The notes beneath the pieces were generated by a model. The model was not told where the DNA came from. It did not search any database and saw only the letters and a list, made by a program, of their open reading frames with translations. A DNA stretch of 64,000 bases, from the NCBI RefSeq assembly GCF_000241465.1, contig NZ_JH584235.1, positions 3,825,808-3,889,807 on the forward strand, read 5' to 3'. The position numbers and the translations under genes are program-made. Positions 46,326-55,759 of this stretch are shown one piece after another. The DNA is from Sphingomonas echinoides ATCC 14820. GTDB taxonomy: Bacteria > Pseudomonadota > Alphaproteobacteria > Sphingomonadales > Sphingomonadaceae. Every line of letters begins with the position of its first letter. Position 1 is the first letter of the stretch.

Positions 46326-48701
46326 TTACTGCCGCGCCCGCAAAGTGACGCCGATCACGCGCGGGTCGCTTGGCGTGCCGAGGATCAGGCCCGAATTGCC
46401 CGCCTGGATCGTCAGATTCTGGATGTACTTGGCGTTGAACAGGTTGCGCACGAACACCGCGACTTCGAGCCCGCTTTTGCTGCGCAGGCCAAGGCTGGCG
46501 TTGGTGACGTTGTAGCCGTCGATCAGCGTGTATTTCGACAGGCTGGGGTCGCCATAATAGCTGGTGCGCCAGCTTGAATCGGCGTGCAGGATCAGCGCCG
46601 CGCTGCCGAGCGGCAGCGTGTAGTCCCCGCCAATCGTGGTTGACCATTTGGGTAGCCCGGCAAGCGGGCGTCCGGTCAAGTTGCACGCGGCGGTGGCGGC
46701 GGTCTGCACCTCAAGCGGGCAGGGGCCGGCGGGATAGGTCGCATAGGTCCCATGCGCGTAGGCGACATTGCCGCGCAGTTGAAAGGCGCGGGTGACGTTG
46801 GCGGTGATATCGGCCTCAAAGCCCTTCACCGTCACCTTGGGAATGTTGGACAGATAACCGCGCAGCGCCACGGTTTGCGAACTGTCGACGATCGTCGCCT
46901 GGAAATCGCGGACATCGGTGTAATAGCCCGCGATATTCGCCACCAACCGGCGGTCGAACAGCGCGGCCTTGATCCCACCTTCATAGGTAGTGTTGAGTTC
47001 GGGGCGGATCACGGCGGTGGTGAGCACCGGCTGGTTGGCGGTGTTGAGCGGCAGACCCGACAGGTTGATTCCACCCGATTTGAAGCCGCGTGCATAGCCG
47101 CCATAGAGCATCACGGTGTCGGTCGCTTGCCAGGCGAGATTGGCGCGGCCCGACACGTTGCTTTCGCGGTCATGCGCGACATAGCTTTGCGGGCGCAGCA
47201 CGCCGAGCCGGGCGTTTATGAGGGTCGTATTGGTCGTGGCGGGGCCGCCGAACACGGTGGTGTCGTAAGTGCCGTCCTTCACTTCATAGGTGTAGCGCAG
47301 GCCCCCAGTCAGCGTTAGGCGCGGCAGGATCTTGTAGTTGAGCTCGGCAAAGGCGGCGTAGCTATCTTCCTTCAGCCGGGTGTGGCCGTCCGTGCCATAG
47401 CCGTCGAGCAAATTGGCGGGCACCGCGACGGCGGGCGTGCCGGTGGTCTGGCCGATCAGATAATAGGCCGCCGCCGGGCCATAGATGCTGATTGGTTCGC
47501 CGGTGATTTTCTGGTCGAAGAAATACAGGCCAGCGACATAGCCAAGCCGGTGGTCGCCATTCGAGGCGAGGCGCAATTCCTGGCTGTACTGATCCTGGCG
47601 CGAGGGGATGTGCTGGCTGAGCTGGACCGGGATGCCGGTGTAATCGCGGTCATTGGCGGCATCCCAGTTCCAGAAGCGCCATGCGCTGACCGAGGTGAGC
47701 GTTGCGAAACCGACATTCCAGTCGGCAATCGCCGAGACGCCGCCTTCATTGGTGTTCACGCCCAACGCTGCGTCGATATCGGTGACGCGGTCATACGGAT
47801 TGGTGCTGGGCGGGCTATAGTTGAACAGCGCCGCCAGCGCCGGATATTGCCGTGCAGGCGAACGCAAGCTCTGGCCGACACGCAGATAGACCTGCGTGCA
47901 GCATTCGCTTTCGAAATTGGTGAAATCGCCGGTCACGCGAAGCTGGAAATCGGTGGTCGGCTTGAACAGGATCTGCGCGCGCACCGCTTGATTGCCGATG
48001 CCGTTTTCCTTGGCACCGGTGCGGACATTGTCGATCACGCCGTCGCGCCGCGTGACCAGGCCCGACAGGCGGAAGGCGACGGTATCGCCGATCAGCGGCC
48101 CCGAGGCCGAGGCCTTGGCCTGGACGAAGTTGTAGCTGCCAACCGACAGTTCCTCGCTTGCTTCTGGGGTGAAGGTCGGCGCGCGGGTGGTGATGGTGAT
48201 GGCACCGGCGGTGGTGTTCTTGCCGAACAGCGTCCCTTGCGGCCCGCGTAGTACCTCGATCTGCTGGATATCCGAGAAATCGAACGCGGCGGTGGCGGGG
48301 CGGGCGTGATAGACTTGGTCGACATAGAAACCGACGCCGGGTTCCAGCCCGTCATTGGCCTGGCTGACCGCGACGACGCTGCTGCCAAGGCCGCGAATGG
48401 TAAAGGCGGTGTTGCGCGGGTTGGCCGAACTGTAGTTGAGCGCGGGCACCAGCAAGCTCAACTGGCTGGTGTTGACGGTGTAGGACCGGTCGATCAGCGC
48501 GCCGCCAACCACCGACACGGCAAGCGGCACCTTCTCCAGATTTTCCGCGCGCTGGCGTGCGGTGACGACGATGTCGCTATTGGGATCGATCGCGGCGTCG
48601 GCTTTTGGCTGATCGGGGGTGGGCTGGGCATCGGCGACGCAGGGCATCAGCGCCAGCACAGCAACCGCCGACACGGTGGCGGTAAAGATCGACGATCGCA
48701 T
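46326..48701 (-). CDS. TonB-dependent receptor (COG1629 type) of the utilisation locus
   Basis: The 791-residue protein has a signal peptide (MPCVADAQ, cut near residue 26). A TonB-box-like DIVVTARQRAENLEKVP (about 44-60), plug (FTIRGLGSS, IEVLRGPQGTLFGKNTTAG) and barrel ending LRARQ follow. Transport is TonB-driven, with the ligand unknown. It sits 143 bases downstream of the halogenase stop and is codirectional with it. A palindrome upstream (48746-48767) could control it. It is convergent with frmA. Confidence 0.9.
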   Translation of the reverse strand: MRSSIFTATVSAVAVLALMPCVADAQPTPDQPKADAAIDPNSDIVVTARQRAENLEKVPLAVSVVGGALIDRSYTVNTSQLSLLVPALNYSSANPRNTAFTIRGLGSSVVAVSQANDGLEPGVGFYVDQVYHARPATAAFDFSDIQQIEVLRGPQGTLFGKNTTAGAITITTRAPTFTPEASEELSVGSYNFVQAKASASGPLIGDTVAFRLSGLVTRRDGVIDNVRTGAKENGIGNQAVRAQILFKPTTDFQLRVTGDFTNFESECCTQVYLRVGQSLRSPARQYPALAALFNYSPPSTNPYDRVTDIDAALGVNTNEGGVSAIADWNVGFATLTSVSAWRFWNWDAANDRDYTGIPVQLSQHIPSRQDQYSQELRLASNGDHRLGYVAGLYFFDQKITGEPISIYGPAAAYYLIGQTTGTPAVAVPANLLDGYGTDGHTRLKEDSYAAFAELNYKILPRLTLTGGLRYTYEVKDGTYDTTVFGGPATTNTTLINARLGVLRPQSYVAHDRESNVSGRANLAWQATDTVMLYGGYARGFKSGGINLSGLPLNTANQPVLTTAVIRPELNTTYEGGIKAALFDRRLVANIAGYYTDVRDFQATIVDSSQTVALRGYLSNIPKVTVKGFEADITANVTRAFQLRGNVAYAHGTYATYPAGPCPLEVQTAATAACNLTGRPLAGLPKWSTTIGGDYTLPLGSAALILHADSSWRTSYYGDPSLSKYTLIDGYNVTNASLGLRSKSGLEVAVFVRNLFNAKYIQNLTIQAGNSGLILGTPSDPRVIGVTLRARQ

Positions 48702-48745
48702 GCAAATCCCCAGCTTTGGCCGACGGTGCTCCGTATCGGCGACTT

Positions 48746-48767
48746 GCTATATATCGTGGGATATAGC
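48746..48767. promoter_or_regulatory. operator-like palindrome upstream of TonB receptor
   Basis: Outer arms GCTATAT (48746-48752) and ATATAGC (48761-48767) enclose ATATC-GTGG-GATAT (48751-48764). It lies in the 143-base gap between the halogenase stop and the receptor start, so the receptor probably has its own promoter there. Confidence 0.5.
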
Positions 48768-48844
48768 GATTAACAGCGCACGTTCGATCGTTTTGGTGCG
48801 CGCGTCGCGCGGTGTGCTCGTTTCAGGGCAGGATCAGGAAGGCG

Positions 48845-50347
48845 TCAGGCGGCGCAATAGTGGTCGAGAAACGCCTGGTGCGTCGGCATTCGCGCGACCG
48901 CGCTCGCGATATTGCCTTTCAGGTCGTCGAGCGCGCGCTGCATATGCTCGATGCTCAGCATATGCCCCATATGGTGATAGCTGGCGGGCTCCAGCCGTTG
49001 CCCAAGCATGACTTGCAGCCAGGAATCGGCCTGGAACAGATCGTCGGCGGTCTGCGGGGTCAGCGCGGCCTCGCGGAACAGGGCGATGCGCTGCGCGAGC
49101 GTCGCCGGGATGTCCATCGTGCGGCAGCGGTCCCAGAACGGATCGTCGCTGCGCTCGGTCAAATGATAATGCAGGATGATGAAGTCGCGCACGCGCTCCA
49201 GCTCGGTTTCAGCCAGCGCGTTGTAGTGCTGCACCAGCGCGGGCTTGATGCCGTTGAACGGGAAGGATTGGATCAGGCGGGTGATGCCGATCATGATCAG
49301 GTGGATGCTGGTCGATTCCAGCGGCTCGACGAAACCGCTGGCGAGGCCCAGCGCCACGCAATTCTTGTCCCACACGCGTTTGCGGCGACCGGTGACATAG
49401 CGGATCAGACGCGGATCGGTGATTGTCTCGCCGTCGATGTGCGCGAGCAGCTTGTCGTGCGCGGCGTCGTCCGACAAATAGTCGCTGCAATAGACCAGGC
49501 CATTGCCGACGCGGTGTTGCAGCGGGATCTGCCATTGCCAGCCGGCCTCGTGCGCGATCGCGCGGGTATAGGGTAAAGCGGGCTGGACGGCCTTGGTCTG
49601 CACCGCCAGCGCGCGGTTGGTGGGCAGCCAGTGGCTCCAATCCTCATAGCCCGCCTTCAGCGTCTGTTCGATCAGCAGCCCGCGAAAGCCGGTGCAATCG
49701 ATGAACAGATCGCCTTCGATCCGGCGACCATCGGCCAGATCGAGCGCTTCGATATAACCCGTTTCGGGATGCTGGTGAACCTGCCCGATCCTGCCCTCGA
49801 CGCGGGTAACGCCGCGCGCTTCGCTGAACTGGCGCAGGAAGAGCGCGTAGCGCGAGGCATCGAGATGATAGGCATAGTTGATCTTGGCGTCTGGCCCGGT
49901 GGCGAAGCGGCCAGCCTCGGCTGCGGTCAGCTCGAAACAATAGTCGCCCAGCGCGCCGCCCGCGCCCTCGGCGCGGGCGCGCAGCCACATATGCTGGAAA
50001 TCGCCCATCCAGATCGACTGGCCGACGCGCCCGAAGGAATGGATGTAGCGATCCCCGCGCCGCGCCCAGTTTTCAAAGGCAATGCCGAGTTTGAAGGTCG
50101 CCTGCGTTGCGCGCATAAAATCGCGCTCGTCGATTTCGAGGAAGCGGTGGAAGGTGCGGATCGTCGGGATCGTCGCCTCGCCGACGCCGACCGTGCCGAT
50201 CTCGTCGGATTCGATCAGCACGATGTCGAGCAAGGGCCCGAGATGCTTCGACAGTGCCGCCGCGGCGACCCAGCCCGCCGTGCCGCCGCCTGCGATCACC
50301 ACGCGCTTGATCGTCTGCGTATCGGCGCGGGGAGGGGCGGCGGTCAT
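48845..50347 (-). CDS. flavin-dependent tryptophan halogenase homologue
   Basis: This 500-residue protein has the FAD motif AGGGTAGW (19-26), Lys86 matching the catalytic Lys79 of PrnA, WQWQIP at 270-275 (halogenase WxWxIP signature), and EPLES (341-345) with Glu344 matching PrnA Glu346. The family oxidises halide with FADH2 and O2 through a Lys intermediate; related TonB-associated halogenases act on free indole in vitro. No substrate-supplying biosynthetic genes lie nearby. It is the third gene after the attenuator, with SapC and cupin genes upstream. ATG 50347 overlaps the cupin stop. Confidence 0.9.
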   Translation of the reverse strand: MTAAPPRADTQTIKRVVIAGGGTAGWVAAAALSKHLGPLLDIVLIESDEIGTVGVGEATIPTIRTFHRFLEIDERDFMRATQATFKLGIAFENWARRGDRYIHSFGRVGQSIWMGDFQHMWLRARAEGAGGALGDYCFELTAAEAGRFATGPDAKINYAYHLDASRYALFLRQFSEARGVTRVEGRIGQVHQHPETGYIEALDLADGRRIEGDLFIDCTGFRGLLIEQTLKAGYEDWSHWLPTNRALAVQTKAVQPALPYTRAIAHEAGWQWQIPLQHRVGNGLVYCSDYLSDDAAHDKLLAHIDGETITDPRLIRYVTGRRKRVWDKNCVALGLASGFVEPLESTSIHLIMIGITRLIQSFPFNGIKPALVQHYNALAETELERVRDFIILHYHLTERSDDPFWDRCRTMDIPATLAQRIALFREAALTPQTADDLFQADSWLQVMLGQRLEPASYHHMGHMLSIEHMQRALDDLKGNIASAVARMPTHQAFLDHYCAA

Positions 50348-51348
50348 CGGTTCAACCTTTGCAGCAAATGCGCGCGCAAGCGGCGGGCGGTGAGATCATC
50401 GAGCGGCGCGAGCGGCCCGCGCGCCGCTTCGGGAAGATGGTCGGCCGCAGCATCGGCCGGGCCGAACACATAATGGTCGAACAGCGCGCGCCACGCCTGC
50501 TTCTCGGTCAAAGGGCGGTCGCGCAAGCTGAGCAGGCCGTGCAGCAGCGTGGTCATCGGCGTGTCGAGGAAGCGCGGTGCTGCGTTCCACCAATAATTGA
50601 CCAGCACGTTGAAGGGCTCGAGCGCCTCGACATTGTGCCACCACAAAGCCGGGTAGACGAGCACGTCGCCGGGTTCGAGATCGAACACCTGCGCGGCTAC
50701 GAGCGCCCTAGCGAAGCGCGGGTAACGATCGAGATCGGGCGCGCGCAGATCGACCATGCTGACCACTTGTCCGCCCGGCGTCGGCTCGAGTGGCCCCGGA
50801 TAAAGGTTGGCGACCTGATCGGGCGGAAACAGCGTGAAGCGCCGCCGCCCGACCAGGCAACAGGCGATGTTGTTCGACATGTCGTAATGCGTGGCTGCGG
50901 TCGTGCGGTTGCCGATCCAGATGCTCGCCAGCGGGGTGGCACCGCCAAACGCCTCAGGCGGAAGGGCGAGGTCGTTTTCGGCGCGAAAACTGGGAAGATA
51001 GGTGTCGAGATCGGTCGAGCCGACATAGAGCGCGTCTGCTTGCGCATCGTCCAGCGTGGCGAGCATCCGGTCGAGAAAGGCATCGAGCTTCACGCGCGTC
51101 GCGGTGAAGTTCATCGCGGTGAGGTCGGCATTGTAGAAGAACCGACCGCCAATCTCGGGCGGGCCGCTATAGCCGACCACTGCGGTGCCGCTGTAGAAGG
51201 ACTTGAGATAGGCCACCGCCGCCTCGGGGCCCTCAAGGCCCTTCGCGACCAGCGGCCAATCCCGCACCAAGCCGCGCAGCACGACAGGCTGCTGCTGCGC
51301 GATCAAGCCCGCCGGGTCGAGCAGCGGCTCCGGCGCGGGGGTGCTCAT
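50344..51348 (-). CDS. cupin_8/JmjC-like Fe(II)/2-oxoglutarate dioxygenase-fold protein
   Basis: The 334-residue protein has the metal triad His154, Asp156 (THYD) and His238 (LWWHNV) of cupin_8/JmjC-type hydroxylases, as in FIH-like enzymes. The substrate is unknown; relatives hydroxylate proteins or small molecules. ATG 51348 overlaps the SapC stop by four bases, and its own stop overlaps the halogenase start. This tight three-gene unit suggests coordinated action. Confidence 0.85.
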   Translation of the reverse strand: MSTPAPEPLLDPAGLIAQQQPVVLRGLVRDWPLVAKGLEGPEAAVAYLKSFYSGTAVVGYSGPPEIGGRFFYNADLTAMNFTATRVKLDAFLDRMLATLDDAQADALYVGSTDLDTYLPSFRAENDLALPPEAFGGATPLASIWIGNRTTAATHYDMSNNIACCLVGRRRFTLFPPDQVANLYPGPLEPTPGGQVVSMVDLRAPDLDRYPRFARALVAAQVFDLEPGDVLVYPALWWHNVEALEPFNVLVNYWWNAAPRFLDTPMTTLLHGLLSLRDRPLTEKQAWRALFDHYVFGPADAAADHLPEAARGPLAPLDDLTARRLRAHLLQRLNR

Positions 51349-52121
51349 ACCGGGACCGGTGCGCCCGCTTGGGGTTCGCCCAGTTCGGCGCGGCGCTTGC
51401 GGTTCTTGAGCTCGATCAGCCGCGCGACATTGCCGAGCGACGACGCGATCAGGAATGCGTGCCGCAAATAGCCGCTCTGGTTGAGCGCGTGCAGCGCCGT
51501 GGCGTCGAGCCGGGCCAGACGATCGGTGCCGATCGTGAAACAACCCGGCACATCATAGCGGGTATGCGCGTCGAGTGCGATTTCCAGTGTGACAGGCTCG
51601 ATCAGGTCAGCCTGTTCGAAGGCGGCGAACATGGCGTCGCGCTGCTGATGCCCATCATGGATGACCTGCAATACCCGCACGATATGGTCGAGATACGGCG
51701 ACGATCCGCCATGCGGCAGGAACACGGCCTGCGCATGCTGGCTTTGCGGTGCCGCGGCGATGCGGGGATGGTCGAGATCGACATGCAGCATCGGCTCGCG
51801 CCGCGTCTGCCCGTCGATCGTGCGATCGACCAGGCCGATCAGGAACGGGCCGCGCTGGTGGATTGCGGGGATGTGCCGCGCCTGCCATCCGGCGGCATCG
51901 AGAAACAGGTTTTCGTCGGGGTCGAGGCCGAGCAGCGCCACGGCATAGAAGGCCCCGGCCTCGTCACGGCGCAACAGCACGGGATAATCGCGCTGCACCT
52001 CGTCGATTTCACTCGGAAAAACGACGCATTCGTTCACCGCATCGCCGAAATGGGCAGAGTAGCCGATGGCGACGCGCAGGTCAGCATGGGCGATGGTATC
52101 GAGAAGAACCGTCTTGGTCAT
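51345..52121 (-). CDS. SapC-family protein
   Basis: The 258-residue product matches the SapC family common in sphingomonads and caulobacters: VVFPSEIDEVQRDYPVLLRRDEAG (about 33-56) and GWQARHIPAIHQRGPF. No signal peptide or membrane segment is visible. The molecular function of SapC proteins is unknown; they recur beside TonB receptors. It is first in the SapC-cupin-halogenase unit, just after the attenuator, with ATG 52121. Confidence 0.82.
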   Translation of the reverse strand: MTKTVLLDTIAHADLRVAIGYSAHFGDAVNECVVFPSEIDEVQRDYPVLLRRDEAGAFYAVALLGLDPDENLFLDAAGWQARHIPAIHQRGPFLIGLVDRTIDGQTRREPMLHVDLDHPRIAAAPQSQHAQAVFLPHGGSSPYLDHIVRVLQVIHDGHQQRDAMFAAFEQADLIEPVTLEIALDAHTRYDVPGCFTIGTDRLARLDATALHALNQSGYLRHAFLIASSLGNVARLIELKNRKRRAELGEPQAGAPVPV

Positions 52122-52187
52122 ACGCTGTGGTAATCGCCGATCGGGATTGCGCCAAGCGGCACGAGATCCGCGCGACCGAAAGCCCCC

Positions 52188-52224
52188 AAAAAATAACCGG
52201 GTGCTCCGTTGCGGAAGCACCCGG
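52188..52224 (-). terminator. strong terminator/attenuator between TonB receptor and sapC
   Basis: Arms 52197-52204 and 52217-52224 (outer CCGGGTGC/GCACCCGG) continue with an inner TCCG/CGGA pair (52205-52208/52212-52215) and a single bulged base at 52216. On the minus strand the stem is followed by TTATTTTTT (52188-52196). It lies in the 117-base gap after the receptor stop (52239) and before sapC (52121). Partial readthrough would lower expression of the three downstream genes. Confidence 0.85.
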
Positions 52225-52238
52225 CAAGGTGGAGGAAA

Positions 52239-55200
52239 TCAGAAGCGGTAGCGTGCGCCGAACAGGAAGCGGCGCTGCAATTCCTGGGCGAACCAGACGT
52301 TGCTTTCCGAGCGGCCATAAGTCCGCAGGCTCGCATTGGTCAGGTTGATCCCTTCGATCGACAGCGCGATCTTCTTGTTGAGATCATAGCTGATGTTCAT
52401 GTCGAGCTGACCGAACGCCTTGGTGTAGACCGGGTTTTTGTAGCTGTCGCGGTTGAGCTGCGACAGGAACTTGTCGCGCCAATTGTAGCTGAGCCGTGCC
52501 GAAATGCCGTGCTTGTCGTAGATCAGCGTGGCGTTGGCGGTGTTGCTGAGGCCGGTCAGCGCGAACTGGTCGACATTGGGATCGCCACCATTGTTGAAGC
52601 CGACATCACCCTTCACATAGGTGAAGCTGCCCGAAACGCCGATGCCGGTCTGGCCGAAGAAATATTGGCCTGCGATTTCGAAGCCGTAAATCTCCGCGTC
52701 CTTGTTGTTGATCGGGCGCGAAATGGTGAAGTTATACAAGGGATCGGACGACGAGCCGTTGATATCGACCGCCGACAGGATCTGGTTGACGAACGCCTGG
52801 TCGACCGTCTTGGTGACCGAGCTGTAATGCGCGTTGAACTGCGTTGCCGCCGCCGCTGCGCCATCCCGCTGGAGCAAGGCGGAGTAGGTGAACAGGTTGA
52901 CGTCGCTGATATCGGCCCCCAGCGCACTGAGCGCCGCCTTGGCGGTGCCCGAAAGCGTCCCTGGCGTCCCCGAGCTCGGATCCCGCAGGCCGAACAGCGA
53001 CCCGTTGGAAAGCCCCGTGCCGATGAAATTGTGCACGCGCTTGTCGAAGAAGCCTGCCGAGACATAGCTGTCGGGCTTGAAATAATATTCGAACGACAGA
53101 TCGAAATTGTCCGAGATCAGTGGCGCGAGGTTGGTGTTGCCGGTGTTGGCGGTGGCGACGCCGCCGATCGCGGTTGGCCGCGAAGGCGCGAAGACGCTCG
53201 TCGAGGCGAACAGATTGTCATAGTTCGGGCGGGCGATCGTGCGGCTCGCCGAGAAGCGGCCGATCAAATTGCGCTTGAGCTCGACCTGGAAATCGAACGA
53301 CGGCAGGATGTTATCGTACGACCCATAGCCGCGCAGCGTTTGCGGGGTCGCCCCGACGCTGATCGTGAAGTCGTTATCGGCAACCCAGGCGATCTGGTTC
53401 GGCACCGCCTGCAGCGAAATCGCTTCGTCCTTGGTATGTTCATAGCGGGCACCGGCGACGAGCGTCGCATTGTGGCCCGCAATCTCACCCTTCCAGGTGA
53501 CCTGGCCATAGCCCGCGTAGATCGTTTCCTTGACGGTGTTGTTCTGGCTGGCGGTGATCGCCACACTGTTGCCCTTCGCGGCATAAGCCGACGACAGCGC
53601 ATTGTAGAGCGTCAGCGCGTCACCGCGGAAGGCGACCAGATTGGGGCCGGTGCCCTTTGGATCATAGCTGTTGAATTTGCACAGCAGGCAGAAGTCCTTG
53701 AGCACACCAGGCGCGAGCTTCTGGACGTCGCCGGGGAAATCGACGCTCCAATTGCCCAGCGTCTGCTGGGTCGAGGTCAATTGCTGGTTGGTGTCGGTAT
53801 CGCGATAGAGGCCGCCGAAATCAAAGCGGCTGCCGCCACCCAGATCCCAGCCGAAATCTGCGCGGATTTCCTTGACCTTCTGGCGCTGGCTGGTGGTGTA
53901 GGTGCGCCCGATCGAGGAGCCAACGTCGTTCACGTCGAGCACGCCATTGTGATTGCCGCCGACAAGCGAGGCGTCGCTGATCGAGATGTCCTGCACCGGG
54001 ATCTGACCGCTATAATCGACCGAGTGCGCGGTGATGACGTTCGCACCCAGGCCAACCAGCGTCGAGCTGGTGCCGTTGCTGTTGTTCGGCAGCACCGACG
54101 ATTTGCCGTAATGGCCGTCGATCGTCAGCGTGAAATTGTGCGCGATGTCCCACTTGGCGTTGAGGCCGTAATCCTCAAGCTGGTTCTTCTGCGCGCGCGC
54201 CTGCTGCTCGAAGCCGGTGTCCTTCACGCCGGCAATGGTCTCGTGCAGATAGGTCGTGGTGGCGACCGCCTTGTTGCTGTCGAAGGTGACGACATCGAAC
54301 GGGCGGTTAAACCAGTTCGATTCATCCGAGCGCTGCTCGTCCTGCAGCGTACGCGCAAACAGCGCGTCGGCGGTGATGGTCAGTGCGTCGGTCGGCTTGA
54401 ACTGGACGATCGCCTGGCCGTTCAGACGCTGATATTTGTCGTCCGAAAAGTGGTAGCGGCTGTCATTGGGGACCGAGACCAGCTGGTTCGGGTCGGTCGG
54501 CGCGTTGTTGATCTTGGTCGCTGCGTTGACGAAGCCGTTGCTGGGGTTGAGGAAATCAGCGAGCGTGCGGATATTCCACGCGTTGGAGGTCGCCGACACG
54601 GTCGAAAAATGCCGTTCCTGATAGCTGCCGAACAGCGACACGCCGAAGGTCTGGTCGGGGTTCGACCAGCTCGCCAGCCCGGTGATTTCCGGCGTGACTT
54701 TCGAGCCGCAATCGACACAGTCATTGGCGCTGGTGTCGTAGTTGAGCTTGCCGCCGAGCGTGCCGTTAAAGCCCGACTGGCGCGAATCGAGGGGACGCCG
54801 CGTCACGACGTTGATCGTCGCACCGATACCGCCCGAGGGGACGGCGGCGCGGCCGGTCTTGTAGACTTCCAGCGTCTTCACGCCTTCCGACGCCAGGTTG
54901 GAGAAGTCGAACGAGCGCGTCACGCCAACGGTGCCGTCGGCGCTTTCGTCGCCGCCGACCGTCTGGACATAAGACGACGCCAGGGTGCGACCGTTAAGCG
55001 TGACGAGATTGAAGCTCGGCCCGAAGCCGCGCACGGTGACCTGCGCGCCCTGACCGTTGACGCGGTCGATCGACACGCCGGTGATGCGCTGCAGCGATTC
55101 CGCGAGGTTGGTGTCGGGGAACTTGCCGATATCTTCCGCCGAAATGGCGTCGACGATACCGGTCGAATTGCGCTTGATCGCGATCGACCGCTCAAGGCTG

Positions 55201-55376
55201 GCGCGGACGCCGGTGACGACGATATCGTCGCCCGTCGTCGAGTCGGCAGGCTTGCTGGCGTCCTGTGGAGCCGGCGCGCTCTGCGCATGGGCGGATTGCG
55301 GGAGCGCGAGCCCCGCGGCGAGCGCTACTACCGAAGCCGACCAGACATAAGCCGACGCGTGACCAAAGCTCTTCAT
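52239..55376 (-). CDS. large TonB-dependent receptor (TIGR01782-like) of the utilisation locus
   Basis: The 1045-residue protein has a signal peptide (LPQSAHAQ, cut near residue 32). A TonB-box-like DDIVVTGVRASLERSI (about 49-64), plug (FPDTNLAESLQRITGVSIDR, VTVRGFGPSFNLVTLNGR) and a long barrel ending GARYRF follow. This matches the Xanthomonas/Caulobacter-type receptors often used for oligosaccharides. ATG 55376 has GGGAGGGGGG close upstream. It is divergent from the LacI gene and followed by the attenuator. The substrate, inferred from the GH3, is a beta-glucoside. Confidence 0.92.
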   Translation of the reverse strand: MKSFGHASAYVWSASVVALAAGLALPQSAHAQSAPAPQDASKPADSTTGDDIVVTGVRASLERSIAIKRNSTGIVDAISAEDIGKFPDTNLAESLQRITGVSIDRVNGQGAQVTVRGFGPSFNLVTLNGRTLASSYVQTVGGDESADGTVGVTRSFDFSNLASEGVKTLEVYKTGRAAVPSGGIGATINVVTRRPLDSRQSGFNGTLGGKLNYDTSANDCVDCGSKVTPEITGLASWSNPDQTFGVSLFGSYQERHFSTVSATSNAWNIRTLADFLNPSNGFVNAATKINNAPTDPNQLVSVPNDSRYHFSDDKYQRLNGQAIVQFKPTDALTITADALFARTLQDEQRSDESNWFNRPFDVVTFDSNKAVATTTYLHETIAGVKDTGFEQQARAQKNQLEDYGLNAKWDIAHNFTLTIDGHYGKSSVLPNNSNGTSSTLVGLGANVITAHSVDYSGQIPVQDISISDASLVGGNHNGVLDVNDVGSSIGRTYTTSQRQKVKEIRADFGWDLGGGSRFDFGGLYRDTDTNQQLTSTQQTLGNWSVDFPGDVQKLAPGVLKDFCLLCKFNSYDPKGTGPNLVAFRGDALTLYNALSSAYAAKGNSVAITASQNNTVKETIYAGYGQVTWKGEIAGHNATLVAGARYEHTKDEAISLQAVPNQIAWVADNDFTISVGATPQTLRGYGSYDNILPSFDFQVELKRNLIGRFSASRTIARPNYDNLFASTSVFAPSRPTAIGGVATANTGNTNLAPLISDNFDLSFEYYFKPDSYVSAGFFDKRVHNFIGTGLSNGSLFGLRDPSSGTPGTLSGTAKAALSALGADISDVNLFTYSALLQRDGAAAAATQFNAHYSSVTKTVDQAFVNQILSAVDINGSSSDPLYNFTISRPINNKDAEIYGFEIAGQYFFGQTGIGVSGSFTYVKGDVGFNNGGDPNVDQFALTGLSNTANATLIYDKHGISARLSYNWRDKFLSQLNRDSYKNPVYTKAFGQLDMNISYDLNKKIALSIEGINLTNASLRTYGRSESNVWFAQELQRRFLFGARYRF

Positions 55377-55469
55377 TGAGCCCCCCTCCCAAAATGACGC
55401 GGCCTTATCTGGCCGCTTGAAACCCCATGCCGATCCCCCAATGGATGCGGCACGAATAGCGCTATCAGA

Positions 55470-55486
55470 TTGTCTTACGTTGTCAA
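55470..55486. promoter_or_regulatory. LacI-type operator at receptor promoter
   Basis: Read on the minus strand, this TTGACAACG-type site carries TTGACA, the perfect -35. It matches the motif at 58036-58049 but has one extra base in the second half. Repressor binding would overlap the promoter. Confidence 0.5.
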
Positions 55487-55683
55487 TACGCCTTCGTTGA
55501 CGGACATCGCCGTGCCAGCCGCGCGCGGCTCCGCCGGGTGGACACGGATTTGATGGTGCGGCGCACAAAAATACCGAAAATTCGATAGCTTCTCACGGGG
55601 CAAGCAAGCTCTACGCATTGCGCGATGCCCGGTCCTCGTCGAACCGGAACGGCCCTGCACGCTCGGCCGAGGGGGCAAGCGGG

Positions 55684-55697
55684 TGTCAACGTTATCA
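55684..55697. promoter_or_regulatory. LacI-type operator upstream of lacI
   Basis: The site TGTCAACGTTATCA differs at one position from the 14-base site at 58036-58049 upstream of the GH3 gene. It lies 62 bases before the LacI ATG, consistent with autoregulation. Confidence 0.55.
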
Positions 55698-55759
55698 GAG
55701 GCATCTAGCGCACCGGGTTTTGTTCTGGTCTATTGCGCGCGGATCTGGGTTTGAGTGGC

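Larger units (their letters stand above)
55377..55759. promoter_or_regulatory. divergent control region of the utilisation locus
   Basis: These 383 bases separate the receptor (minus) and lacI (plus). Two LacI-type sites are visible: one at 55470-55486, containing a perfect minus-strand -35 TTGACA (55481-55486) for the receptor, and one at 55684-55697 upstream of lacI. The receptor -10 is not clear. No gene is seen in it. Confidence 0.6.

Noticed and set aside
48845..52121. Halogenase region as a secondary-metabolite biosynthetic cluster
   Set aside because: No NRPS, PKS, RiPP precursor or terpene genes are present. The context is TonB receptors and sugar use.
52209..55379. Plus-strand frame of about 1056 codons opposite the large TonB receptor
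   Set aside because: Same reasoning: the minus strand encodes a complete receptor with signal peptide, plug and barrel. The antisense product has no family resemblance.
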